64,000 nucleotides of DNA from Streptomyces sp. NBC_00223. GTDB lineage: Bacteria; Actinomycetota; Actinomycetes; Streptomycetales; Streptomycetaceae. Below are positions 7,534-16,748 of this stretch, one piece after another. Position numbers and translations under genes: made by a program. The notes beneath the pieces are model-generated. The model was given only the letters and a program-made list of their open reading frames with translations. It searched no databases and was not told the DNA's origin. The stretch lies in contig NZ_CP108109.1 in NCBI RefSeq assembly GCF_036199905.1, positions 4,711,501 to 4,775,500 on the forward strand, given 5' to 3'. Position 1 is the first letter of the stretch. Each line of letters opens with the position of its first letter.

Positions 7534-8703
7534 TTACTGGCGGCGTGGGGGGAGGGGGGCGGAGAGGCCCGTGCCGAAGAGGCGGTTGTCGACCTCGTCG
7601 AGGGCGAGACGGAGAGCGCCGAGGGCGACCCCCTCGTCGCCGAGGGTCGACGCGCGGATCTCGGGCACCCGCAGGCACAGCCGCTGAAGCTCGCGTTCCA
7701 GAGGTTCGAGGAGGATGTCCGCGGACCGGGAGTACCCGCCGCCGACGACCACGATCTGCGGGTCGAGTGTGAGCACCAGCGCCGCCGTGCCGACCGCGAG
7801 ATCGCGTACGTAGCGGCGGACCGCGGTCCTGGCCGCCTTGTCGCCGGCGCGGGCGGCGGAGAACACCCAGCCGGCGGCGTCGTCGGGGGCGACGGTCTCC
7901 GGCAGGCCGGGGCAGTTCTGGAGATGGGCGGGGGCGTCGAGCCAGCGGACCTGGCGCAGGGCGCCGATCTCGCCGGCGGCGCCGCCGTAGCCGCGCCGCA
8001 GGGTGCCGTCGATGATCAGTCCGGCGCCCGTACGCATGCCCGCCAGCAGGTAGACGATGTCGTCGGCGTCGCGGGCCACACCGTGCCAGCGCTCGGCGAC
8101 GGCGGCGAGCTTGCAGTCGTTCTCGACCCGGATCGGCGCCGCGAACCGGGCGCCGAGGTGCTCCGCCGGGTTGACGCTCGTCCATCCGGGCAGGGGCGTG
8201 AACAAGGTGGTGCGGCCGGTCGCGTCGACGGGACCGGTGACGCCCACGGTGACGGCCCACAGGTCGTCGCCGCTCATCCCGGCCCCGGCCAGGCAGTCCG
8301 CGATGACGGTGTCCATCGCCGCCAGCCGGGTCGCCGGGTCGGCCTCCGGGGCGACCGCGATACGGGTGCTGTGGACGACGGTGCCGTCGAGGTCGGCGAT
8401 CATGGCCAGGATCTTGTGGCCGCCGACGTCGATACCGAGGACATGACCGGTGTCCGCGCGGAACTGGTAGCGGCGGGCCGGCCTTCCGACGATGCTGTTC
8501 CCGCTCGGTTCGACGACGGCGGCCCAGCCGTCCGCGACGAGTGCCTGGACGATGACATCGGCGGACGGACGGGACAGTCCGGTACGGGCGGCGAGTTCGG
8601 TGACCGTCGATGGTGGATTGCCCCGCAGCGCCCGAACGATGCTCAGCGAGTTGAGTTCGCGGAGCCGGTTCAGGTCGGTACCGGTGGCTGCCATGTCGGT
8701 CAA
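7534..8703 (-). CDS. ROK-family transcriptional regulator
   Basis: This is a 389-residue protein with an N-terminal MarR-like helix-turn-helix (residues 32-60, TVTELAARTGLSRPSADVI). It is followed by a sugar-kinase-like ROK domain that begins at GIDVGG (90-95) and includes ENDCKLAAVAE and GGAAGEIG. The zinc motif CxCGxxGCxE of typical ROK proteins is reduced to NCPG, so zinc binding is doubtful. The TTG start at 8703 has GGGG seven bases upstream; ATG at 8694 is the alternative. It is the last gene of the leftward galactoside/ABC locus, so it probably represses that operon and responds to a sugar. A TTCGTAA-type motif lies both in its own upstream region and ahead of the transporter operon. 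Confidence 0.88.
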   Translation of the reverse strand: MTDMAATGTDLNRLRELNSLSIVRALRGNPPSTVTELAARTGLSRPSADVIVQALVADGWAAVVEPSGNSIVGRPARRYQFRADTGHVLGIDVGGHKILAMIADLDGTVVHSTRIAVAPEADPATRLAAMDTVIADCLAGAGMSGDDLWAVTVGVTGPVDATGRTTLFTPLPGWTSVNPAEHLGARFAAPIRVENDCKLAAVAERWHGVARDADDIVYLLAGMRTGAGLIIDGTLRRGYGGAAGEIGALRQVRWLDAPAHLQNCPGLPETVAPDDAAGWVFSAARAGDKAARTAVRRYVRDLAVGTAALVLTLDPQIVVVGGGYSRSADILLEPLERELQRLCLRVPEIRASTLGDEGVALGALRLALDEVDNRLFGTGLSAPLPPRRQ

Positions 8704-8775
8704 CGCACAACCCCTTTTCGCTCTGTGTCCGGCCCCGCGAATAATGCTGGGGTCTTTACGAATCCTATCCGTATC

Positions 8776-10278
8776 TCATGAGATCGGGTACAACCCGTCA
8801 GTTGCCGAGGGGTTGACAGCGGGCCCGAAATCGACCTCACGACCGTCGATGGCGTACCGGTAACGGTCCAGGTGCTCGATCCGCGGGCGACGCGCCATGT
8901 AGGCGGTCATGGCGTCGAGTTCATCGGGGCTGAGCCAGCCGGGCGGGTCGGACACGCCCCGGAATCCGCAGATGTCGGCGAGGTCGCGCAGCCATCCGAG
9001 CTGCTGCTCGGTGAGCAGATTGAGGCGGCTGCGGAAGTACACGACATCGGGGTCGACCTCGGCCAGCGGTGCCTGCCACAGCCGGTGCACGGAGTTGGCC
9101 ACCGCGTTGCGGGCCATGGCGTCGGACGGGTCGTCGGTCGCGTAGTTCTGCCACATCGGTGCCACGTCGGGGCCGCTGCGCAGCCCGTCGAGGAGGCCGA
9201 GCGAAGGCAGCAGGACGGCGCCGCTGCCGAGCAGATAGACATCGTCGCCGGCCACCGAGCGGACCAGCGCGAGGGCGTCGCGGTAGACCTGTTCGCGGTC
9301 GACTCCTTCGGCGCGGGCCGCGGGCGCGAGCGCGCCGTTGATGAAGTCGAGCTTGAGATAGCGGAAGCCCCACTCGTGCACGATGCGGTGGATCATCTCG
9401 GCGACATGGTCGCGGGCGGCCTGCTTGGTGAGGTCCAGGGCCCAGTATTCGGCGCCCCAGTTGTACCCGGCGACGGCCGGTCGGCCGGTCTCGTCGCGGA
9501 GCAGCAGCTCGGGGCGCTGCCTCGCCGTGTCGGAGTCGGGCAGCGCGATGAACGGCGCCAGCCACAGACCGGGGACCATGCCCACGTCGGTGACGCGCCC
9601 GGCCAGCGCGGCCATGCCGGAGGGGAACTTGGCGTTCGGATACCAGTCGCCGACCTTCGTCTCCCAGCCGTCGTCGATCTGGACGACGTCGAAGGGCAGT
9701 CCGCGCAGTGAGGCGATGTCCACGGCGAGTTGCGCCTCGGTGATGCCCTCGTAGTACGCGTACCAACTGCACCACACGTTGCCGGCCTTGCGGTCCCGGG
9801 CCCCGAGCCGCTGCCCGAGGTGGCGGGTGTAGTCGGCGAACACCTGCTGTTCCGGTCCGTAGGCCAGGAACCACGGCGCCCCGGCGGTCTCGTACCAGCC
9901 GGCCAGGGTGTCGAGGTCGGCGGACAGTCGCGGGGTGCCCAGGCCGAGGGAGCCGAGGAGCAGGACGTTTCCGTCGGGGCCCTGAAGGGCGGCGACCGCC
10001 GAGGAGTGGTGGCGGTACGGGTCGTCCCACCGGGGGTCGTCGGCGGTGACGCGTCTGCGGGGGTCGGCGATGCGCAGCGGAGGTTCGGACAGGTGCCGCC
10101 ATCCGCACGGGCTCCACGAGTTCTGGCCGTGCCGGTAGAACAGCGAGTCGCCCAGGTTGTGCAGCACGGCCGCCCGGCCGGGTGGGAGGACGACGCCTCC
10201 CTCGACCGGCTGCGGCGCGCCGGGACCGCCCAACTCCAGGGCGAAAGTGCGCCCGGCCAGCTCCACGAGCAGCGCCAT
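8776..10278 (-). CDS. GH36-type alpha-galactosidase
   Basis: This is a 500-residue glycoside hydrolase of clan GH-D. It hydrolyses alpha-galactosides by a retaining mechanism. The barrel motifs are VWCSWYAYY near 168, VVQIDDGWE at 198-206, RYLKLDF with the expected nucleophile Asp311, and RSGPDV with the acid/base Asp371. No signal peptide is present, so it is cytoplasmic and acts on imported oligosaccharides. It is shorter than classic GH36 enzymes (about 700 residues) and has a reduced N-terminal beta domain. It lies directly downstream of the binding-protein gene in the leftward sugar operon. Confidence 0.88.
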   Translation of the reverse strand: MALLVELAGRTFALELGGPGAPQPVEGGVVLPPGRAAVLHNLGDSLFYRHGQNSWSPCGWRHLSEPPLRIADPRRRVTADDPRWDDPYRHHSSAVAALQGPDGNVLLLGSLGLGTPRLSADLDTLAGWYETAGAPWFLAYGPEQQVFADYTRHLGQRLGARDRKAGNVWCSWYAYYEGITEAQLAVDIASLRGLPFDVVQIDDGWETKVGDWYPNAKFPSGMAALAGRVTDVGMVPGLWLAPFIALPDSDTARQRPELLLRDETGRPAVAGYNWGAEYWALDLTKQAARDHVAEMIHRIVHEWGFRYLKLDFINGALAPAARAEGVDREQVYRDALALVRSVAGDDVYLLGSGAVLLPSLGLLDGLRSGPDVAPMWQNYATDDPSDAMARNAVANSVHRLWQAPLAEVDPDVVYFRSRLNLLTEQQLGWLRDLADICGFRGVSDPPGWLSPDELDAMTAYMARRPRIEHLDRYRYAIDGREVDFGPAVNPSATDGLYPIS

Positions 10279-10303
10279 GACTCTCCTTAGAAATGAGGTG
10301 GAT

Positions 10304-10381
10304 GAGAAATACGGTGTACGGCGCCGCGATGGGCCCCCGTACGAGAGATGCGGTCTGCGGCGCCGCGGAGCGCCCCCGTAC
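10304..10381. repeat. Tandem duplication of a 39-bp unit
   Basis: Two adjacent 39-bp units (10304-10342 and 10343-10381) both begin GAGA-AT and end CGCCCCCGTAC or GGCCCCCGTAC, sharing GGCGCCGCG in the middle with a few substitutions. The duplication lies between the binding-protein gene and the galactosidase gene. It could affect mRNA structure or processing between two cistrons that are needed in different amounts. Confidence 0.65.
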
Positions 10382-10425
10382 TGCGCTCCGCCGCCGATCG
10401 GTGTCCCGTCGCCTTACGGGGTCGG

Positions 10426-11781
10426 CTACTTGAACATCGCGTTGACCGTGTCGTTCGCCTTCTTCAGCGCGGAGGCGGCGTCGCTCTGGCCGAGGATGGC
10501 CGACTGGACGGCGTCCTGGACGGCCTGGCTGATCTCGTTGCCGTGATCGGTGACCGGCAGGAAGAAGGTGCCGTCGGGCGCCGCGGCCTCGTCGGTGAAG
10601 ACATGCACGTCCTGGCCCTTGGCCTGGTGCGCGGCGAGGGACTTGGCGCTGGCCTCCTTGATCGCCGGGAAGACGACGGCGTTCTTGGCGACGAGGTCCT
10701 GGCAGGCGCTGGAGCCGAGGAACTTGACCCACTGCCAGGCCTGTTCCTTGTGCTTGGTGCCGGCGAAGATCGCGTCGGACAGCCCGTTGATCGCGGTCTT
10801 GCGGCCGGCCGGGCCGGTGGGCAGTGGCGCGAACGCGTACTTCTGCTTCGCGGTCGCCGACAGATACGAGTTGATCGTCCATGAGCCGGTGATGGTGATC
10901 GCGCCCTGTCCTGCGTCCATCACGGCGTCACGGCCGAGGGTGGACTGCTTGTCGAACTTCGGCGTGTAGCCCTTGGCGATCAGCTGCTTGTACCAGTCGA
11001 TCGTGTCGGCGAGCTTGGGGTCGTCGTAGTTGTAGTGGCTGCCCCACGGGTTCTTGTCCAGGAAGGTGAAGCCGTCGCTCACCGCGAAGTCGCCCCAGCC
11101 GTTCTGGCCCTGCGAACCGTCGGCCCACTCGGGCAGGAAGCCGAAGACCTTGACGTTGTTCTTGTCGAAGGCCGGGTCCAGGCCGTTGTGGCCGTTCTTG
11201 TCGACGGTGGCCTTGGCGATGACCTGCTCCAGGGTGCCGCCGTCCTTCGGGTTCCACGTCAGGTCGGACAGCGCGGCCGTGTCGACGCCCTGCTTGGACA
11301 GCAGGTCGGTGTTGTAGACCAGGGCCATCGTGTCCCAGTCCTTCGGCAGGCCGTAGCGCTTGCCGTCCTTGACGAACAGGTCGGCGAGGCCGCTCTGGTA
11401 CTGCGCCAGGTCGACCTTGTCCCGCTCGACGTAGGGCTGGATGTCGAGGATCTGGTTGTTGCTGACGAGCTGCGGATAGTAGGAGACGTGGTCGGTCCAG
11501 ACGTCGGGGGCGTCTCCGGAGGCGAGCTGGGTGGTCAGGTTCTGCCAGTACTGGGCCCACGCCGTCTGGGTGATCTTGACCGTGATGTTCGGGTTCGCGG
11601 TGTGGAAGGCGTCCGCGCACTCCTGGTAGGAGGCGGTCTGGTTGTCGTCCCACAGCCAGTAGTTGACGGTCACCTTGCCGTCGGACGCGCTGTCGGAGTT
11701 CTTGCCGCTGCACGAGGCCATGGTGCCGACGAGCGCGACGGCGACCAGCGTGGCCGCCGCGACCTGCGCGGAATGTCTCAT
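10426..11781 (-). CDS. ABC transporter solute-binding lipoprotein (sugar type)
   Basis: This is a 451-residue extracellular binding protein. It has a type II signal peptide with a hydrophobic core at 5-20 and lipobox MASC, giving lipidated Cys24. The mature part shows the family 1 (maltose/CUT1) pattern: VNYWLWDD at the start, FHTANPNITVKI, then GQGAITITGSWTI and FLGSSACQDL. It would deliver an oligosaccharide, probably an alpha-galactoside given the neighbouring GH36 enzyme, to the two permeases encoded upstream. No ATPase gene is present; Streptomyces CUT1 importers usually share the MsiK ATPase encoded elsewhere. Confidence 0.92.
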   Translation of the reverse strand: MRHSAQVAAATLVAVALVGTMASCSGKNSDSASDGKVTVNYWLWDDNQTASYQECADAFHTANPNITVKITQTAWAQYWQNLTTQLASGDAPDVWTDHVSYYPQLVSNNQILDIQPYVERDKVDLAQYQSGLADLFVKDGKRYGLPKDWDTMALVYNTDLLSKQGVDTAALSDLTWNPKDGGTLEQVIAKATVDKNGHNGLDPAFDKNNVKVFGFLPEWADGSQGQNGWGDFAVSDGFTFLDKNPWGSHYNYDDPKLADTIDWYKQLIAKGYTPKFDKQSTLGRDAVMDAGQGAITITGSWTINSYLSATAKQKYAFAPLPTGPAGRKTAINGLSDAIFAGTKHKEQAWQWVKFLGSSACQDLVAKNAVVFPAIKEASAKSLAAHQAKGQDVHVFTDEAAAPDGTFFLPVTDHGNEISQAVQDAVQSAILGQSDAASALKKANDTVNAMFK

Positions 11782-11796
11782 GGGGTGTCCTCTCGG

Positions 11797-11938
11797 GTTC
11801 GGATCGGTGGAGCGGAGGGTGGGGGTGACGAACGGAGGTCGGCGGAGGGGGGATTGGCGAGGGGGGTTGGCGAAGGGAGTTGGTGAAGGGCGATGTGGTG
11901 GAGGGGGGATTGGCGAAGAGTGGTTCGGCGGAGGGGAG
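11797..11938. repeat. G-rich degenerate tandem repeats between binding-protein and permease genes
   Basis: The 157-bp gap between the permease and binding-protein genes consists largely of loosely repeated purine-rich units such as GGCGGAGGGGGGATTGGCGA, GGCGAAGGGAGTT and GGTGAAGGGCG. The complementary strand, which is the transcript, is C/T-rich. No gene is evident. Slippage-prone repeats between permease and binding-protein cistrons may influence differential expression. Confidence 0.5.
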
Positions 11939-12826
11939 TTACTTGATTCCGGTGAAGTTGAGCGACTGGACCAGCCGCTTCCCCAGGAAGATCAGCAGGA
12001 TCAGGACCGGCAGGACGGACAGCGTCGAGCCGGCCATCAGACCGGTCCAGTCCGGCTGGGTGTTGGGCGACTGCTGGAGGAACACCCCGAGGGCGACGGT
12101 GAGTACGCGGGTGTCCTCCGCCCGGCCGACCAGCAGCGGCCAGAGGAAGTCCTTCCACGCCCAGACGGTGGTGGTCAGCCCGATGGTGATGAGCGGGCCC
12201 CGGCTCATCGGCACGATGATGCGCCAGAACGCGCCCCACCGGTTCACGCCGTCGAGCACGGCCGCCTCCTCCACCTCCTTGGGGATGGACAGGAAGAACT
12301 GGCGCAGGAAGAACACCGCGAACGGCGTCATCAGCACGCTCGGCGCGACGAGTCCGGCGAAGGTGTTCATCAGGCCGAGGTTCTTGACGAGCGCGAAGTT
12401 GGGCAGCAGCGTGAAGATCGGCGGGACCATCAGCGCGGCGACCAGTACGCCGAAGATCAGGTCACGGCCGGGGAACCGCAGCCGGGCGAACGCGTAGCCG
12501 GCCATCGCGCAGAAGAAGGTCTGCACGATCGCGATCACCCCGCTGTAGATGACCGAGTTCAGCGTGTACCAGAGGAAGTTGATCTGCGCGCCGGAGCCGC
12601 CGGCGGCACGGGCCTCCTCCGGGCTGGTCATCCCCAGCACCCGTTCGAAGTTGATCAGTGTGGGGTGGCGCGGCCACAGCGATCCGGCGTCGGAGAAGAG
12701 GTCCGCCGACGGTGTCAGCGCGGTGCGCAGCATCCAGTAGAACGGGAAGACGGTCACCAGCACCGCGGCGATCAGGATCGCCCACGCCATGCCGCGCCCC
12801 ATGCGTCTGCCTCGGGAAATTGACAT
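11939..12826 (-). CDS. ABC transporter permease, MalG/CUT1 type
   Basis: This is a 295-residue inner-membrane permease with six predicted transmembrane helices. The cytoplasmic EAA loop that docks to the ATPase reads EEAAVLDGVNRWGAFWRII followed by VP, near residues 190-212. It is the second permease of the sugar importer. It is preceded 12 bp upstream by the partner permease and followed by the binding protein, all leftward, so the three genes form one transcription unit. Confidence 0.92.
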   Translation of the reverse strand: MSISRGRRMGRGMAWAILIAAVLVTVFPFYWMLRTALTPSADLFSDAGSLWPRHPTLINFERVLGMTSPEEARAAGGSGAQINFLWYTLNSVIYSGVIAIVQTFFCAMAGYAFARLRFPGRDLIFGVLVAALMVPPIFTLLPNFALVKNLGLMNTFAGLVAPSVLMTPFAVFFLRQFFLSIPKEVEEAAVLDGVNRWGAFWRIIVPMSRGPLITIGLTTTVWAWKDFLWPLLVGRAEDTRVLTVALGVFLQQSPNTQPDWTGLMAGSTLSVLPVLILLIFLGKRLVQSLNFTGIK

Positions 12827-12838
12827 CAGAACTCCTGG

Positions 12839-13786
12839 TTAGGCGAGGTCCGAGCGCGAGGCGCGCAGCAGCCGCAGTTGCACAAAGGTGAGCAGCCCGA
12901 GAATGACGACGAGGACCATGGCCACGGCGGAGGCGTATCCCATGTGGAAGAAGCCGAACGCCTGTTGGTAGATGTAGAAGTAGATGACCCGGGTCGCCGG
13001 GATGGGCGAGCCCTGGTAGACCACGGCCACGGTGTCGAAGATCTGGAACGAACCGATCAGCGAGACGACCAGGACGAGCGCGAGGATCGGGCGCAGCAGC
13101 GGCAGGGTGATCCGCCGGAACATCCTGATCTCCCCGGCGCCGTCGACCAGCGCGCTCTCGTAGAGCTCCTGCGGGATCTGGAGCATGCCGGCGTAGAACA
13201 GCAGCGCGGTGTATCCGGTGTACGCCCAGGTGTTGACCAGTGCCACCGACGGCATCGCCCAGGTCGGCGAGTAGAACGAGACGCCGCCGAAGCCCATCGA
13301 GTGCAGCAGGTGGTTGGCGAACCCCAGATTGGCGTCGAGCAGCCACGCCCACAGCAGGCCGACGGTGACGTTCGGGACCAGCCACGGCAGAAGGAGGGTC
13401 GCGCGCAGTACGGCTGAGCGCGTCAGCCGGTGCATCAGCGCCGCGAGCCCGAGGGCGAGCACGGTCTGCGAGACGATGTTGATGACGACGTAGTAGGCGG
13501 TGACCCTCAGCGCGTTCCAGAACTGCTCATCGTGCAGCAGGTGCTTGTAGTTGTCGGCACCGACGTAGGACGGCGTGTTGAGAAGGCTGTAGTCGGTCAG
13601 CGAGAACCACACGCCGCGGACCGTCGGGTACACGTAGAAGACCGCGAAGCCGATCAGGACCGGCGCGATGAACAGCGGCGCCACCCGTCGGTCATCGCGG
13701 GGGCGTCTTCGGGCCTCCGGGGCAGGTCGCCCGTCACGGCCCACGGCTATCGCTCGGCGCGATGCCCGGCCCATCAGAGCGGTCAT
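12839..13786 (-). CDS. ABC transporter permease, MalF/CUT1 type
   Basis: This is a 315-residue permease starting at ATG 13784-13786 with GGAGG just upstream. The reading frame stays open upstream, but that extension is antisense to the DUF4832 gene. The hydrophobic start (APLFIAPVLIGFAVFYVYP) and the EAA loop (YESALVDGAGEIRMFRRI then LP) identify a MalF-type subunit. It is the first gene of the leftward sugar operon, and its promoter region (13787-14119) is shared with the divergent DUF4832 gene. Confidence 0.92.
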   Translation of the reverse strand: MTALMGRASRRAIAVGRDGRPAPEARRRPRDDRRVAPLFIAPVLIGFAVFYVYPTVRGVWFSLTDYSLLNTPSYVGADNYKHLLHDEQFWNALRVTAYYVVINIVSQTVLALGLAALMHRLTRSAVLRATLLLPWLVPNVTVGLLWAWLLDANLGFANHLLHSMGFGGVSFYSPTWAMPSVALVNTWAYTGYTALLFYAGMLQIPQELYESALVDGAGEIRMFRRITLPLLRPILALVLVVSLIGSFQIFDTVAVVYQGSPIPATRVIYFYIYQQAFGFFHMGYASAVAMVLVVILGLLTFVQLRLLRASRSDLA

Positions 13787-14119
13787 CTGACCTCCTCTTC
13801 CGTCCGTCGATGTCGATCTTGGATGTGACTCTTGCCACAGGCTGATCCGTACTTCAATAATGATGAAGCCCTTCGTAATTTTGTCAACACCTCTTCGTAT
13901 CAGAAGGGCAACGGAAGGGAGGTACGACCTGTGGGCACACGCGGCCGGGGTCCGCCGGCGGCGCGTGGCGGCTCCTCCTCGGCCGGGTCCTCGTCCTCCG
14001 ACCGCCGATCGACTCCACCCGCGCGAACAGCGCCATCTCATCCCGTAGGTGTTCCGGCGCGCGCCGCACGCGCGGGCCGGAACACAGGTCCCCCACGGCC
14101 TTCCACAGGAGGTTGGTTC
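13787..14119. promoter_or_regulatory. Divergent regulatory region with candidate ROK operator
   Basis: This 333-bp divergent intergenic region serves the importer operon and the DUF4832 gene. At 13851-13900 it holds a rare AT-rich patch: an inverted CTTCA/TGAAG around ATAATGA, then TTCGTAA (13872-13878) and TTCGTAT (13894-13900). The same TTCGTAA word occurs inverted at 8756-8762, upstream of the ROK gene. Shared words at the two promoters expected to be controlled by one repressor make them operator candidates. This is inference only. Confidence 0.35.
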
Positions 14120-16561
14120 ATGCGCACCCTCGCACCCCCACGCGGTCTGACCGCACTGATCGCCCTCTGCACCGCCGTATTCGCCGTCGCGTTCGCCGTG
14201 CTCCCCGTGAACACCGCGGCCGCCAACGCCGCGAACGCCGCCGGCCCCGCTCCCGCCTTCGTCGCGGTGCCGCACGGCGCCCCGGCGCGACCGGCGGCGC
14301 CCGCCGCCCCCCACCCGTCCCTCCAGGCGCACCCCCTGGCGTCCGCGCCCGGCCCGCTGGACAACCCGCTCAAGGGCTTCGCGACCTTCTACTCCCCGGG
14401 CGGCGACGAGAACGCGGGATACCCGCGCTCGCTGCAATGGAGCTACTTCGGGCTGTCCGAGGTGATGACCGACCCGAACAACTGCGGCAGCTTCGACTGG
14501 AGCATCGTGGACAACGCGCTCAACGAGATCGCGTCCTACGGCAACCAGGCGGCGATCCGCTTCTACATGGAGTATCCGGGCGGCACCGGCAGCCACCCCG
14601 CCGACGCCGTCCCGCACTGCTTCGACGGGAAGGTCGCCTACCGCACCAACACGTACTGGGGAACGACCAGCCCCGACTACGACAGCCCGTACCTGCTCAA
14701 CGCCCTCGGCGCGTTCATCGCCGCCTACGGCGCCCGCTACGACGGCGACCCCCGTATCGGGTTCATCAACCTGGGCCTGGTCGGCCTGTGGGGGGAGTGG
14801 CACACCTGGCCGTACGACACCGACACGACCGGTGACAGCTACCCGAACTTCATGCCCACCGACGCGCACGCCGCCCAGATCATCCAGGACTACGACAACG
14901 CCTTCAGCAGGACCAAGCTGGAGGTGCGCTATCCGACCTCCGGCGGCGGCGCCGCGAACAACCTCGATATCGGCTACCACGACGACTCGTTCTGCTACCG
15001 CGAGGGCAGCCCGCTCGCCGGGGTCACCCTGCCGCAGTCACTCGGCGGCGCCGACTACGCGCAGTTGCAGCTCGAACTGAACGAGGGCACCGAGAACAAG
15101 TGGATCACCGACTCGATGGGCGGTGAGGTCCGCCCGGAGATCCAGTCGTCGGTCTTCTCGTCCTGGCCGGGCGGCTCGGGTCAGGCCGACAACATCAAGG
15201 CCTGCATCGAGCTGGAGCACACCACCTGGAAGATCGACGAGACCAGCCAGAGCTACTCGCCCACCGACCCCAATGTCGGCGCCGCGGTCCGGCTGATGGG
15301 CTACGACCTCGGCGTCACCGACGCCTACTTCAAGAACTCCGCGAGCGGCACGGCGACGGTCGGCGTGCGGATGACCAACGACGGCGTCGCGCCCTTCTAC
15401 TACCCGTGGACGGTCACGCTCGGGCTCAAGGACGGCGCCGGGCACGTCGTCAAGACCTGGGACACCCCCTGGGACCTGCGGACCGTCATGCCGGGGAAGA
15501 TCCGGGCGTTCCCCGACTGGGGTCTCGGCCCCGACCCCACCTACCTCGACTACGGCTACCCGCAGTACTTCCAGACCGCCGTCGACCTGTCCTCGGTGGC
15601 CACCGGCGACTACCAGCTCGTGCTGCGGGTGAAGAACCCGCTGGAGGCCGTCAGCGCGAACGCCAAGAAGCTCCGCTTCGCCAACGCCACGCAGAACGCC
15701 GACGGCTGGCTGGGCCTGGGGACGATGGGGGTCGGCGGATCGGGCGGTGACACAGGCGGTGACACCGGCGGTACCGGGGGCGGATCCGGCGGCAGTTACG
15801 AGGCGGAGGCACCCGGCAACACCCTGACCGGTACGGCCGCGGTCGCCGCGTGCGCGGTCTGCTCGGGCGGCGCGAAGGTCGGCTACCTCGGCAACGGCGG
15901 CGCCCTGACGTTCACCGGGGTCGACGGCGGCAGCGGCGGGACGAAGACCGTGACCGTGCACTACGCCACCGCCGAGACCCGGACCGCGACGATCAGCGTC
16001 AACGGCGGCGCCGCCACGACCGTCACCTTCCCGTCCACCGGGGACTGGAACACGCTCGGCACGGCGTCGGTGACGCTGACGCTCGCGGCCGGCGCCGGCA
16101 ACACGATCAGGATCGCCAACCCCTCCGGCTGGGCGCCGGACATCGACCGGATCGTCGTCGGCGGCACCACCGCCCCGCCGGCGCCGGGCAGTTACGAGGC
16201 CGAGGCCCCGGCGAACACCCTGACCGGCGGAGCCGTCGTCGCGAGCTGCTCCGGATGCTCCGGCGGCGCCAAGGTCGGCTACGTCGGAAAGGGCGCGAAG
16301 CTCACCCTCACCGGGGTCGACGGCGGCAGCGGCGGGACGAAGACCCTCACCGTGTACTACGTCTCCTCCGTGAGCCGCAGCGCCACCGTCCAGATCGACT
16401 CCGCGCCGGCCGTCACGGTGAACTTCCCGGCCACCGCCGACTGGAACACCGTCGGTTCGGTCCCGGTGACCGTGACCCTGCCCGCCGGTACGGCCAACAC
16501 CGTCACCCTCGCCAACGCGTCGGACTGGGCACCCGACATCGACCGGATCACCGTCTCCTGA
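14120..16561 (+). CDS. Secreted DUF4832 protein with two CBM35-like modules
   Basis: This is an 813-residue exported protein. ATG 14120 follows AGGAGG; an upstream TTG start is unlikely. A signal peptide covers about residues 1-35. The DUF4874/DUF4832 region (about 75-530; NPLKGFATFYSP, SFDWSIVDNALNEIA, LVGLWGEWHTWPYD) looks like a glycosidase-like barrel plus a beta domain. A Gly/Asp/Thr linker near 540 leads to two homologous carbohydrate-binding modules at about 558-688 and 690-813. Each opens SYEAEAP and closes APDIDRI, as in CBM35/CBM6. The likely role is binding or cleavage of extracellular polysaccharide, feeding the neighbouring importer. DUF4832 has no firmly assigned catalytic activity. 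Confidence 0.82.
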   Translation: MRTLAPPRGLTALIALCTAVFAVAFAVLPVNTAAANAANAAGPAPAFVAVPHGAPARPAAPAAPHPSLQAHPLASAPGPLDNPLKGFATFYSPGGDENAGYPRSLQWSYFGLSEVMTDPNNCGSFDWSIVDNALNEIASYGNQAAIRFYMEYPGGTGSHPADAVPHCFDGKVAYRTNTYWGTTSPDYDSPYLLNALGAFIAAYGARYDGDPRIGFINLGLVGLWGEWHTWPYDTDTTGDSYPNFMPTDAHAAQIIQDYDNAFSRTKLEVRYPTSGGGAANNLDIGYHDDSFCYREGSPLAGVTLPQSLGGADYAQLQLELNEGTENKWITDSMGGEVRPEIQSSVFSSWPGGSGQADNIKACIELEHTTWKIDETSQSYSPTDPNVGAAVRLMGYDLGVTDAYFKNSASGTATVGVRMTNDGVAPFYYPWTVTLGLKDGAGHVVKTWDTPWDLRTVMPGKIRAFPDWGLGPDPTYLDYGYPQYFQTAVDLSSVATGDYQLVLRVKNPLEAVSANAKKLRFANATQNADGWLGLGTMGVGGSGGDTGGDTGGTGGGSGGSYEAEAPGNTLTGTAAVAACAVCSGGAKVGYLGNGGALTFTGVDGGSGGTKTVTVHYATAETRTATISVNGGAATTVTFPSTGDWNTLGTASVTLTLAAGAGNTIRIANPSGWAPDIDRIVVGGTTAPPAPGSYEAEAPANTLTGGAVVASCSGCSGGAKVGYVGKGAKLTLTGVDGGSGGTKTLTVYYVSSVSRSATVQIDSAPAVTVNFPATADWNTVGSVPVTVTLPAGTANTVTLANASDWAPDIDRITVS

Positions 16562-16566
16562 CCCAC

Positions 16567-16606
16567 CCGGCCGGGGGCGCGGCGCTCGGGTCGCGCCCCC
16601 GGCCGG
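16567..16606 (+). terminator. Strong hairpin terminator after the DUF4832 gene
   Basis: CCGGCCGGGGGCGCG (16567-16581) and CGCGCCCCCGGCCGG (16592-16606) form a perfect 15-bp stem with a 10-base loop, starting 6 bp after the stop codon. No U-run follows. Confidence 0.7.
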
Positions 16607-16748
16607 ACCGTCGTGCCCCTCCCCGACCCCCGCACACTCCCACGGAAGGACCGCGCATGTTCCGCCGCGACCGCAGCACGCCGACCGGAGGCAGCCGGCA
16701 CCGAACGCCCGCCGCCACGGCCGCCCTCCGCCGCACCGGGGTGGCGCG

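Noticed and set aside
6874..8781. A 635-codon rightward frame opposite the ROK gene
   Set aside because: It covers the reverse strand of the membrane-protein and ROK genes and has no recognisable domain.
12839..14980. A 713-residue version of the MalF-type permease
   Set aside because: The N-terminal 398 codons are antisense to the DUF4832 gene. The permease proper starts at 13786 with GGAGG upstream.
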